Assembly (NCBI GenBank): GCA_938018185.1
Contig: CALIIW010000265.1
Coordinates: 1-64,000 of the forward strand
Direction: 5' to 3'
DNA from: an uncultured Saprospiraceae bacterium
Lineage (GTDB): Bacteria > Bacteroidota > Bacteroidia > Chitinophagales > Saprospiraceae
DNA: 64,000 nt
Made by a program: the position numbers and the translations under genes. This document shows, piece after piece, positions 19,648 through 28,258 of this stretch. The notes beneath the pieces were generated by a model. That model saw only the letters and a program-made list of their open reading frames with translations, made no database searches and was not told where the DNA came from. Every line of letters starts with the position of its first letter. The first letter of the stretch is position 1.

Positions 19648-22576
19648 TTATCTCTATAATTTTTAATTCTACTCTTTGATTTTTCTTCCTTCCTTGTTTG
19701 TTATCATTAGAAGCAATAGGTTTTGTTTTTCCATAACCTCTATGCTTGATGCGCTCCTCTTGTATGCCATTCTCCACAAGATAATCCTCCACTTGTTTTG
19801 CTCTATCTGTGGATAATTCATGTGCAAATTCTGAAGAACACCAGCCATTGGTATGTCCACCGATTTCTACGACCAACTTATCATTATCAAATAAGAAATT
19901 TACTAGTCTATCTAATTCAGAATAAGATTCTACTTTCAAGTTTGCTTCATTAGCATCAAAGAAAATATTATTCATTGGAATTATGGCTCCAACTTTTAAT
20001 CGCACCAAAGATATCTCTTTATCTATTTTTTCAAAACCTGGCTCTATCTCTTCTATTTCTTCTTCCATAGCAACTCGACTCCCTGATTCTACCTGGCTTT
20101 CAATTTCTACTTTGAGCTGCTCTTCCATATCTTCTTTGATGGCAATCTTTGTTTCTCTTTTTAATTCTTCTTTGATTTCATCTTGCATTTCATCTTTTAA
20201 TTCTTGCTCCATTCCATCTTGCATTTGAAACCACAGATCTGCCTGCATTTCATCCTTTTCTTCCACAGTAACTTCTTCTTCAATTTCCTCTTCCCAATTT
20301 TCAATGACCTTCATCTTCACTTTCTTTTCGACCTCAGCCATATCTTGCTTCTTTATTTCTACCTGAAGATCTCTTTCTACTTCTTTTTTAATCTCCTCAT
20401 AAAACTCTTCATACAACTGCATTTTGATTTGAGGCATTAGGTCTTTTATTAATTCCTCTCTAACGGACTCTATTGTCTCGACAGTAAGTGTTTCTTCCGG
20501 TGTTTCTTTCGACTTTGTTGGTTTGGACTTAACTTCAGTTTCTTTTTTTGTATCCTCCTCATTGTAATGCTTGTTAAGCTTTGACTTCATCCTTTCTACT
20601 TCAGACATCTCTTTGTCCGATTTTGAACTTGAACTTGAATTAGTAGTTTTAGTTTTCTTTTTAGAGCCTGTCGAAGTTTTTTTCTTTTTGGCTGTTGAAC
20701 TAGTTTCTTTGCCATAATGAATATTGTATTTTTTCATTAAGGCGGCCAATTCTGCATTTTCTTCTTGACTAGATTCTGTTTCTTCTTTTTCGCTTACATC
20801 TTTGAATAATTTTTCTACTTTCTCCTTTTTTTCTTTTTCTCTTTTTGCAGAAATAAGATTAGTCTTTCTTCTTTCTTTATTCAAATCACGCAATTCTCCC
20901 TGTATGGATTCTAATTGATTTTGTAAGACTCTTAAATCTTGATTGGTAGAATAAGCATCTGTATCTTGATCCAACTCTTCGACGCTGCTACTATTATTAA
21001 GGTGATCGCTAACTGGAAAATAACCTTCAGCTTGTGCATAAAAACTGATGTTTTCTCCTTGAGGAACAACAAACTTAGCATCCTTTCCATAAGTTTGCTC
21101 TAATCGTCCATCAATGTCATTATTCAAATTTTCAAAAGTCACCTTTGCAATAACAGGCTTTTTAGTTTCTGCATCTATAAAATTCGCAGACATTAATTTT
21201 ACAGGTTCTGGCTGCGCCTCTTCTGGCAATCTGATCCTGTACAAGTCTGTATTTTTTATATGTCCCGCTGAAAAATAAGCAAAATCTCCCGAAGCTGGAA
21301 TACTAAAGCTAAGGTCATTGATGCTGCTGTTAATCGGCATCCCCAAATTTTTTGGTTTTGACCAATTTTGCCAAGTATTATCCAGTCGCTTAGTAACAAA
21401 AATATCATACCCCCCATAGCCTGGATGACCATTACTTGAAAAGTATATCGTTTTATTATCTGATGCTAGAAAGGCAGAATTCTCCGAACTGACAGTATTA
21501 ATCTGAGAGCCAAGATTTTTAGGCTCAGTCCATTCATTGCCTCTTACCTTAAAAGATACATATAAATCTCTATCCCCAAAGGTGTCCTCCCGTTTCACTG
21601 CCATCAATAAAATTTTACCATTATTGCTAACATGGTAATTGACAAATTTGCTTTCATTATAATGGTCTGTGATATTTAAACGTTTAGGCTCTTTCCATGT
21701 TCTTCCAACTTTTCTTGTAATAGACAAAGCATCTTTTTTTCCTCCAGAGTAATCATTGGCAACATACAAACTGTTTCCCGATGGATTAATTGATACCACA
21801 AAATTGTGCTTTTCATTATTTAATGGAGCACCCATGTTAATTGCCTTAGACCACTCTTCGTTTTTTTGCAAGTAAGAGACCCAAATGTCATCTTTCCCTT
21901 CATCTCCAATATTTTGAGGATGCAATTTCCTTGCGAAGAATAAAGTTTGTCCATCTGGAGTGATCAGTGGCATTCGTTCTGCAAAATTTGAATTTACGCC
22001 CGGACCTAATTTTTCTGGTTCTCCTATTTTTGAAACATCATAATTTATTGCATTTACTTTTGGCATTATATCGATCTTGCTATCTGATATTGCGATAGCA
22101 TCTATTTGATTCATTCCTGAAACTTCTTTTGTCGCCAATTCAATTTTTACTTCTTTTACTCGATAGGAAGTTTTTGGAATTTTCTTTCTAAAAACGGTAT
22201 TAAAAGAATTTGAACCAGAAGGGGATTTATTTTCAAAGACTTCGTGCTTTTTACCGTCCAGATCATACAGCCATATTTTGCTAATTGATCCTGGGCTATT
22301 TATTTCAAAGATTGCTATTTGTTGTATATGGATTGCTTTTTTAAAGCTAACATGAATGTATTCTCCTGTATTACTAGATTGCTTGGCAGGAGCCCATGCC
22401 ATATATTCTAGTCCTTTATCATAAAAAGCATTTGGCACTCCTAGTGCTTGATGTCCAGAATAATATTCATCTCCATACTCGGTAGAGTTGGCAACTAACT
22501 TATCTGCCCAATAAACTTTTTGACAAAAAATATTTGATATTGAAAAGAAGAAAAATAAAATGCTTACAAATCTCAT
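19640..22576 (-). CDS. OmpA-family envelope protein with PD40 propeller and long charged helix
   Basis: A 978-residue exported protein. Residues 1-19 are a signal peptide ending in FCQ. Residues about 20-160 resemble a discoidin-like fold (AWAPAKQSSNTGEYIHVSF...). About 175-450 hold TolB/PD40 blades (TPDGQTLFFARKLHP, DNKTIYFSSNGHPGYGGYDIF, SGDFAYFSAGH). A short CarboxypepD-like domain follows, then a low-complexity region and a very acidic/basic helix of more than 100 residues (about 690-850). Residues 870-978 are an OmpA C-terminal domain. In that domain the usual GHTD Asp that helps bind diaminopimelate is Asn910, while Arg925 is kept. The PD40 plus OmpA combination recalls the T9SS component PorE/SprE-type proteins, but the TPR part is missing. 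It is second in a LytTR-OmpA-acidic protein operon (24-nt gap before, 8-nt overlap after). Confidence 0.85.
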   Translation of the reverse strand: MRFVSILFFFFSISNIFCQKVYWADKLVANSTEYGDEYYSGHQALGVPNAFYDKGLEYMAWAPAKQSSNTGEYIHVSFKKAIHIQQIAIFEINSPGSISKIWLYDLDGKKHEVFENKSPSGSNSFNTVFRKKIPKTSYRVKEVKIELATKEVSGMNQIDAIAISDSKIDIMPKVNAINYDVSKIGEPEKLGPGVNSNFAERMPLITPDGQTLFFARKLHPQNIGDEGKDDIWVSYLQKNEEWSKAINMGAPLNNEKHNFVVSINPSGNSLYVANDYSGGKKDALSITRKVGRTWKEPKRLNITDHYNESKFVNYHVSNNGKILLMAVKREDTFGDRDLYVSFKVRGNEWTEPKNLGSQINTVSSENSAFLASDNKTIYFSSNGHPGYGGYDIFVTKRLDNTWQNWSKPKNLGMPINSSINDLSFSIPASGDFAYFSAGHIKNTDLYRIRLPEEAQPEPVKLMSANFIDAETKKPVIAKVTFENLNNDIDGRLEQTYGKDAKFVVPQGENISFYAQAEGYFPVSDHLNNSSSVEELDQDTDAYSTNQDLRVLQNQLESIQGELRDLNKERRKTNLISAKREKEKKEKVEKLFKDVSEKEETESSQEENAELAALMKKYNIHYGKETSSTAKKKKTSTGSKKKTKTTNSSSSSKSDKEMSEVERMKSKLNKHYNEEDTKKETEVKSKPTKSKETPEETLTVETIESVREELIKDLMPQIKMQLYEEFYEEIKKEVERDLQVEIKKQDMAEVEKKVKMKVIENWEEEIEEEVTVEEKDEMQADLWFQMQDGMEQELKDEMQDEIKEELKRETKIAIKEDMEEQLKVEIESQVESGSRVAMEEEIEEIEPGFEKIDKEISLVRLKVGAIIPMNNIFFDANEANLKVESYSELDRLVNFLFDNDKLVVEIGGHTNGWCSSEFAHELSTDRAKQVEDYLVENGIQEERIKHRGYGKTKPIASNDNKQGRKKNQRVELKIIEIID

Positions 22577-22600
22577 AATACAATTAGGAAAATAAATGAC

Positions 22601-23338
22601 TTAGGTTGTTAATTTTTGTAGAAGAAAGTCTTTCTTTCTTACTGACACTTCTATCTCTGTCCCATCTTTCAACTTCACATAGTTCTTTTTGCCTTTGTAA
22701 AAACTAATTATGTAATTAAGGTTTACTAAATGCGTTTTGTGCACCCTAAAAAAACCTTGCTCCGATAATATATTATCATAATGCTTTAATGTTTTTGTTA
22801 GCATTAAAAAACTGCCATCAAAAAAATAAACATTTGTATAATTCCCTTGGGCCTCGCACCTTACTATATCATTATATGAAACCAGTGTGTATCCTTCTAA
22901 AGTAGTTAGTGCTATTTTATTTATTTGTTTTGATTCTATAAGTTCTTTAAAATAGTTTAAATCTCCATTTTCGGTCGGTTCTTCTTTTTGTTTAAGAATT
23001 TGATTTACAATTTTTATTAGATCTTTTTCTTGTACTGGTTTTGTCAAATACCCTGCTGCATCTAGTTTGAATGCATCTAAGGCCGCATTGTTCTCAAGGG
23101 TTGTTAAAACAATTGATGACCTTGTAAATCTCTCATCATTTAACAAGTCTTTCCCTTTTTCCAACCAATCTTCCTTATTGACAAAAACAATATCTATTCC
23201 TTTTTCAGCAGCCAACACTATGGCATCACATTCTGTAGAACAAGCTATAATATTCTTAATCTCTGGGCATTGGCTACGGCATAATGCTTGTAAACTTTCT
23301 GCATCTTCAGAGTTGTTTTCAATAATTAGCACGTTCAT
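22601..23338 (-). CDS. LytTR-family DNA-binding regulator with degenerate receiver domain
   Basis: 245 residues. The N-terminal 120 residues have the receiver fold (MNVLIIENNSEDAE, LTTLENNAALDAFKLDAAGYLTKPVQEKDL), with the conserved Thr and Lys kept. The phosphoacceptor Asp after strand 3 is replaced by Asn54 (IDIVFVNKEDW), so normal phosphorylation looks impossible. Residues about 140-245 form a LytTR DNA-binding domain (YNDIVRCEAQGNYTNVYF, FFRVHKTHLVNLNYI). It is the first gene of a group with the OmpA-family protein and may control it. The nearest histidine kinase gene is 2.7 kb upstream on the same strand. Confidence 0.9.
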   Translation of the reverse strand: MNVLIIENNSEDAESLQALCRSQCPEIKNIIACSTECDAIVLAAEKGIDIVFVNKEDWLEKGKDLLNDERFTRSSIVLTTLENNAALDAFKLDAAGYLTKPVQEKDLIKIVNQILKQKEEPTENGDLNYFKELIESKQINKIALTTLEGYTLVSYNDIVRCEAQGNYTNVYFFDGSFLMLTKTLKHYDNILSEQGFFRVHKTHLVNLNYIISFYKGKKNYVKLKDGTEIEVSVRKKDFLLQKLTT

Positions 23339-23365
23339 TCTAGAGTTTTTGTGTTATTTGCCTTG

Positions 23366-23383
23366 CTATAGGTTTGCCTATAG
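23366..23383. promoter_or_regulatory. Inverted repeat upstream of the LytTR gene
   Basis: CTATAGG-TTTG-CCTATAG, a perfect 7-bp inverted repeat, lies 28-45 bp before the start of the LytTR gene and after the TonB-receptor gene. It may be an autoregulatory operator or a weak hairpin; nothing else supports a choice. Confidence 0.3.
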
Positions 23384-23419
23384 AACGCAAATTTCTAAAT
23401 TTTTAGTCCAAAAAAAGAA

Positions 23420-26044
23420 TTAAAATTTTGCATTCATACTAATAATGAGATTTCTCCCAGGCCCAGGGACCGCAGATGCGAAAGGAATATAGAAGTTATC
23501 AAATACATTTTCTGCTCCTAAATGAATGGTAAACTTCTCCCCAAGATCAAAAGAAGCGTAGAAATTTAAGGTAGACCAGGCAGGTGTTCCATAGAAAACC
23601 GGGTCGTAATTTTCATCAAGGTAGAATGCCGAACGATTTAAATTATCTGCTGTACCCATTCTATCAATTGTCCCATCTGCATCAATATCATTAATACTAT
23701 AATCTTCTACAGGTTTGGCCGCATTAAATCTATAAACCGCTTCAAGTGAGAATTTTTTTCCTTGTAAAACGATTCCAAAATTACCATTGTTTGGAGGAAT
23801 ATGATCAAAAGGTACTAAAGTGTCTTGAACGACTTCATTAGAAAAATCTACTAGACCTCTTATAAAATTAACTCCAGCGTAAGCTATGAATCTATCTTTG
23901 ACATTCAATTTGACGTTTGCAGATACTCCTCTAACATTTGCACTTCTCGCATTGACATTTATTTGTGTATCGTATTTATCATCGCCATCTACAATAATAG
24001 AATCTCCGTTTGGCAATGGTCCATCTACCCTAACAATGGCATCATTCAATTCTGTATTAAATGCCGTAGTACTGATTTGAAACTTTGTTCCTAAATTATT
24101 CTCCTTATCAACTTTGCCAAAAGATTTAGCCAAGGTAACTTCTGTATTGATAGATGTTTCTGGCTTAAGGTTCGTGTTTGGCACTGTAATCTTAAAGTTC
24201 TTCTCTCTAATCCTGGCAAAGTCATCAATGTTTGGAGATCTAAAGGCCTTAGCAACGTTTGCTTTTATATGCCAATTATCACTTGTTTTATAGCCCATAC
24301 CTACTGCCCAAGAAATGTCATTATTCTGCCAAGTTAAGCCTTCATAAAAATCTTCAGGCCAGGTAATTTCATCTGACCTCAAATATTTCGCATTCAGAGA
24401 TGCTGAGGTATATCTCAATCCACCATTGGCTGAAAATTTTTCATTTTTGGATTTAATATTCATATTCAAATAGGATCCTATATTAGTCATCCCACTTTCA
24501 TCAGAAGGATAACGCGTTAATCCTTCGGCTGATATCCGGTTATCTCGTATATCAACATTCCGAACTCTTGATAGGACATCATTTCTAGAAGCATCAAAAC
24601 CATAGGACAAATAGCTTCTTTCTTCTGCTCCTAAAAACTTTTTAAAGTCTGCAGTCAATGAAAATATTGAAACATCTTCTTTATTTACAGTACGCATTCT
24701 TGCAGTATATTTTCTGCTATTCCTCTCTTCATCGATTTCCTGATAAGAACCAATTATGGTTCCTCTATCAAAAAGAAAATTAGAGGCAAGTATTCTTGTT
24801 TTCAGAGAAGCCATCAGTCTCCTTTGTGGGCCATAATACCACTCTGCATATTTCAAATCTCTGCCAACTGACAAAGTGTCTAAAAGCTTATCGTACCTAG
24901 GTATGTTTGAAGAGGTTGAATATTGATAATTCGCTACGAAATACAATTTATCGTTAGGTTGAAATTTCAACTTTTGCATAAAATCTGTCTGACTGTATTC
25001 TGTAAATCGATGAATATTAAATTCGTTATTTGATAGAATTTGATCAACGCCATCTCTTACCACGTAAAATTTTCTTAAGCCATAATCGCCTAGACTGTCT
25101 GGACGATTAGCTCCTGCCCTCAAATTCTGGAAATGTGTATAACTGATTGAAGTAACAAATGCCCAATTCTCTTTTCCATAATCAATGTCAAAATGACCTG
25201 AGCCTTCCAAAGCCGCCGAAGCAAATCTTCCTTGCATGTTTACTTTCAAGCTATGGTCTTCATCAGAATAGTTTATAGTTGGATCCTTAGATCTAAAATG
25301 CACGACACCTCCAATAGCATCTGAACCATACATCAAAGAGCCTGGACCGAAAATCACTTCCATTTGTTCTAACATGGCAGGATCAACAGTAATGGAATTT
25401 TGTAAGTGACCAGATCTGTAAATGGCATTATTCATTCTTACCCCATCGACAACCAATAAAACTCTGGATGATTCAAAGCCTCTTATTATTGGAGAGCCTC
25501 CACCCATTTGAGTTCGTTGTACAACAACGCCAGCTAATTTTTCAAGTGCTTCAGCTGAAGTGGCTGGATTTTTTTTATCCATTTCTTCTCGATCAATTGC
25601 TATTACGGGATATGGGATTTCTGTTACGGATTCGTCCGTTCTTCCAATCTTTTTTGCAGTTACTAATACCTCGCCCAGTTCAGAAGGTGAAGTAGTCATT
25701 TTTATAATCCTGTTTGCCAAAAGAATTTGTTTGACAGAAATTTTTTGATCTACATAACCAATGTGGGAAATATTGATAGAGTCTTTGTAAGCTATTCCAT
25801 CGATGGCCGCAATGCCTTTTTCATTAGAAGAAGCAGTGACTTTATAATCGTCTGTAAAAATATTGACGCCAATTAAAACGTCATAATTCGATTCGTCAAC
25901 GATTTTCAATTCAAGCTCCATGAGCTGTTGAGCTCTAATAATATTTTGAGGAAAAATAAATGAAAAAACTAGGGCTAAAAAGGTCATATAGACCCCATTT
26001 AGTTTTTTGCGAAAAAAACAAACAGGTAAAAAAATAATTTTCAC
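23420..26044 (-). CDS. TonB-dependent outer-membrane receptor (haem/siderophore-receptor type)
   Basis: An 874-residue outer-membrane transporter energised by TonB. In order it has a signal peptide (hydrophobic FLALVFSFIFPQNIIRAQQ), a CarboxypepD-like domain (about 45-120), a plug domain (SAEALEKLAGVVVQRTQMGGG, IIRGFESSRVLLVVDGVRMNNAIYRSGHLQ, FGPGSLMYGSDAIGGVVHF) and a 22-strand barrel ending in a typical aromatic strand (RNLIISMNAKF). The plug wording matches haemoglobin/transferrin-type receptors, so an iron or haem ligand is plausible but not proven. The GTG at 26044 supplies the basic RKK region of the signal; the ATG at 25987, preceded by GGGG, is an alternative. It is the third gene of a DUF3089-kinase-receptor group, 9 nt after the kinase. 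Confidence 0.9.
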   Translation of the reverse strand: MKIIFLPVCFFRKKLNGVYMTFLALVFSFIFPQNIIRAQQLMELELKIVDESNYDVLIGVNIFTDDYKVTASSNEKGIAAIDGIAYKDSINISHIGYVDQKISVKQILLANRIIKMTTSPSELGEVLVTAKKIGRTDESVTEIPYPVIAIDREEMDKKNPATSAEALEKLAGVVVQRTQMGGGSPIIRGFESSRVLLVVDGVRMNNAIYRSGHLQNSITVDPAMLEQMEVIFGPGSLMYGSDAIGGVVHFRSKDPTINYSDEDHSLKVNMQGRFASAALEGSGHFDIDYGKENWAFVTSISYTHFQNLRAGANRPDSLGDYGLRKFYVVRDGVDQILSNNEFNIHRFTEYSQTDFMQKLKFQPNDKLYFVANYQYSTSSNIPRYDKLLDTLSVGRDLKYAEWYYGPQRRLMASLKTRILASNFLFDRGTIIGSYQEIDEERNSRKYTARMRTVNKEDVSIFSLTADFKKFLGAEERSYLSYGFDASRNDVLSRVRNVDIRDNRISAEGLTRYPSDESGMTNIGSYLNMNIKSKNEKFSANGGLRYTSASLNAKYLRSDEITWPEDFYEGLTWQNNDISWAVGMGYKTSDNWHIKANVAKAFRSPNIDDFARIREKNFKITVPNTNLKPETSINTEVTLAKSFGKVDKENNLGTKFQISTTAFNTELNDAIVRVDGPLPNGDSIIVDGDDKYDTQINVNARSANVRGVSANVKLNVKDRFIAYAGVNFIRGLVDFSNEVVQDTLVPFDHIPPNNGNFGIVLQGKKFSLEAVYRFNAAKPVEDYSINDIDADGTIDRMGTADNLNRSAFYLDENYDPVFYGTPAWSTLNFYASFDLGEKFTIHLGAENVFDNFYIPFASAVPGPGRNLIISMNAKF

Positions 26045-26053
26045 TAGTAAATT

Positions 26054-27199
26054 CTAAGCTTTTGGGAGCTTTATGGTGAAAGTAGTCCCTTCATTTAATA
26101 TGGAACTTTTTACAAATATCTTGCCACTATGGTAGGATTCTATGATACGCTTGGCCAAGGACAAGCCCAATCCCCAGCCTCGTTTTTTGGTTGTGAAGCC
26201 AGGTTGGAATACAGTTTTTAATTTGCTGCTTGGAATACCTTTGCCAGTATCAGAAATGTCAATGACTATGAATTCAGATTCTTCATAAATTTTGGCGGTT
26301 ATTTTGCCGGTTCCATCCATGGCATCAAGCGCATTACGGAGCAAATTTTCAACAACCCAGTCAAATAAAGGTGGATTGATTTTTCCAAATAGACTTACAT
26401 CGTCAACATTAGGGAAGTCAAATACTGTTTTCTTCGAAGCTCTCTTTTGCATGTAGACCCTGCACTTATCTAGTTCTTCAACCAAATCAATTTGGTCAAG
26501 TTTTGGCTCCGATCCAATTTTAGAAAATCGATCCGCCACCAGGTTCAATCTTTCAACATCATTTTCCAGCTCTTTGACTATTTCCATGGTTTCAACATCA
26601 GAACCCTTAGACAATTTCAAATGCTCTAACCAAGCAATAATAGCTGAAATTGGTGTCCCTAATTGATGTGCTGTTTCTTTCGCCATTCCAACCCATACTC
26701 TATTTTGCTCTGATCGCCTAGCAGAACTAAATGCCAAATAGCCTACTAAAATAAAACCCAGCAATAGCAAAACCTGAATTAATGGAAAGTATTGAAGCAA
26801 TGTCAATAATCTAGTATTCTTATAATATATTAAAGCAGCGTATCCTTCCCCTTTTATTGGAGGTGCGCCATTTGCTTTTATTTTTTCTAATTCTTTTTCT
26901 ATGTCTGCTCCTTCAGGGTAGTTTCTAGAATCAAAAATTTTTCCAGTCTCTCCTACGCTTATAACTGGAATTTTGGAATTTTCAACAATGGCTAGTTCTG
27001 TAGATAATTGATCTTCAAGATTCAAATCAGTATTATTCAAAGTATTCATAGCCATGACATACAGCTCCACTTTACCTCTTTCTCCTTCAGCTAACTTTGC
27101 AGCAATAAAATTTGTGTATACCACAGAAATAGCCAGAATAACTATTGCAGCTATTCCTAGATAAATTTTCCACCTAGATTTATTCTGGTAAATCTCCAT
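26054..27199 (-). CDS. Membrane sensor histidine kinase
   Basis: 381 residues. Two membrane helices (about 11-32 and 135-155) flank a roughly 100-residue periplasmic sensor region. The dimerisation and phosphorylation helix holds MAKETAHQLGTPISAIIAWLEHLK, where the His is the phosphosite. The ATP-binding domain has the N box NLLRNALDAMDG, the G1 box DTGKGIPSSK and the G2 box GWGLGLSLAKRI. No response regulator is directly linked; the closest is the LytTR protein downstream, whose receiver lacks its Asp. The start abuts the stop codon of the upstream DUF3089 gene with no gap, so they share an mRNA. Confidence 0.92.
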   Translation of the reverse strand: MEIYQNKSRWKIYLGIAAIVILAISVVYTNFIAAKLAEGERGKVELYVMAMNTLNNTDLNLEDQLSTELAIVENSKIPVISVGETGKIFDSRNYPEGADIEKELEKIKANGAPPIKGEGYAALIYYKNTRLLTLLQYFPLIQVLLLLGFILVGYLAFSSARRSEQNRVWVGMAKETAHQLGTPISAIIAWLEHLKLSKGSDVETMEIVKELENDVERLNLVADRFSKIGSEPKLDQIDLVEELDKCRVYMQKRASKKTVFDFPNVDDVSLFGKINPPLFDWVVENLLRNALDAMDGTGKITAKIYEESEFIVIDISDTGKGIPSSKLKTVFQPGFTTKKRGWGLGLSLAKRIIESYHSGKIFVKSSILNEGTTFTIKLPKA

Positions 27200-28222
27200 T
27201 TACTTGTTGAGTTTCTTTTTAAACGAGGCAACTCGTTTTATTGCATTTTGTCTTATGGATAAATAATAAAAATTCATATCCGCTATATGGTAATTTTTCG
27301 TTGTTATTAGAAAACTACCAGGAAACTTTGGCTTTTCACACCATAAAATCCCTTTATGTACTTGTGCTCCTACTAGAGAAGGCAACAATCCTTTTTCAAA
27401 TTTAGCAAGTACTGATCCTTTATTACGTGTTTTTTCAACTTTTACCTCATTTGTTTCCCAACTTAATGGATTTGTAACAGCTATTTTGTCTGAAAATGGA
27501 TATTTCCTAGGTAATTCTCCTGACTTATAGGTCCTCCAAGAGCAAAAACAAGTCGTTTGTTCCTCAGAAGTACACTCCGGTATTGATTTGAATGTATTTG
27601 ACAAAACAGGCATTCCTATCAAATAAGCAACAACCAGTTGTTCTTGTAGTGCTTTTTTATCAAAAAACTCTTTTATCAATCGTTCTAGATGGTTGGTCCC
27701 TTGACTATGAGATGCTAAGATGATCAACCTTCCCTTGTTCTCATTTTGCATATAATACTCGAAAGCCTCTTTCACATCTTGATAAGCAAATTCAAGTGCT
27801 CTTTCTCTTTCGTTTCTACCCTGATCGAAATAAACACTTAGGTGGGCCTGACGGTAAAATGGTGCAAACACTCTTCCACTACCATTAAAAATCGAAGCCT
27901 GATGAAGAATAGCTGTACGCAATGTTTTTGCATTAATTTTCTCATCCTCTAAACTTGCGTTCCACGGTTCTCCTTTTTTCTTTTTTCTTGTGAAGGTTGT
28001 TGGATGTACATAAAAGACATCCGTCAATCCAGTATTGTCTAACTTAAGATTGGGATCAGGTGTTTTATCAGAAGGATCCTTCTTGTTCGGATGCGCAGCC
28101 CAAAATTTCAAACTAGAATAATCCGGTTCTAATTCTTGAGCATAAGAATTTCTTATAGGCAGTGTAAACAGTAAAAATATAACAAACAAATTTAAACACT
28201 TCTTAATTACTTCTATCTTCAT
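27200..28222 (-). CDS. DUF3089-family alpha/beta hydrolase-like exported protein
   Basis: 340 residues with a signal peptide (FVIFLLFTLPIRNSYAQ). The DUF3089 pattern is clear: DVFYVHPTTF near residue 70, then LIILASHSQGTNHLERLIKEFF, where SHSQG is the nucleophile-elbow serine of an alpha/beta hydrolase, and CFCSWRTYKSGE. Substrate unknown; lipase or esterase activity is only an inference. It is the first gene of a three-gene run with the histidine kinase and the TonB receptor. Confidence 0.85.
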   Translation of the reverse strand: MKIEVIKKCLNLFVIFLLFTLPIRNSYAQELEPDYSSLKFWAAHPNKKDPSDKTPDPNLKLDNTGLTDVFYVHPTTFTRKKKKGEPWNASLEDEKINAKTLRTAILHQASIFNGSGRVFAPFYRQAHLSVYFDQGRNERERALEFAYQDVKEAFEYYMQNENKGRLIILASHSQGTNHLERLIKEFFDKKALQEQLVVAYLIGMPVLSNTFKSIPECTSEEQTTCFCSWRTYKSGELPRKYPFSDKIAVTNPLSWETNEVKVEKTRNKGSVLAKFEKGLLPSLVGAQVHKGILWCEKPKFPGSFLITTKNYHIADMNFYYLSIRQNAIKRVASFKKKLNK

Positions 28223-28258
28223 GCTTTTATGACCTTGATACCATTATTCTGAAATATA

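Noticed and set aside
19808-21042. Perfect DnaA-box words TTATCCACA (19808-19816, minus) and TTATGCACA (21034-21042, minus)
   Set aside because: Single isolated words inside the OmpA-family coding sequence; expected by chance in an AT-rich 64-kb window.
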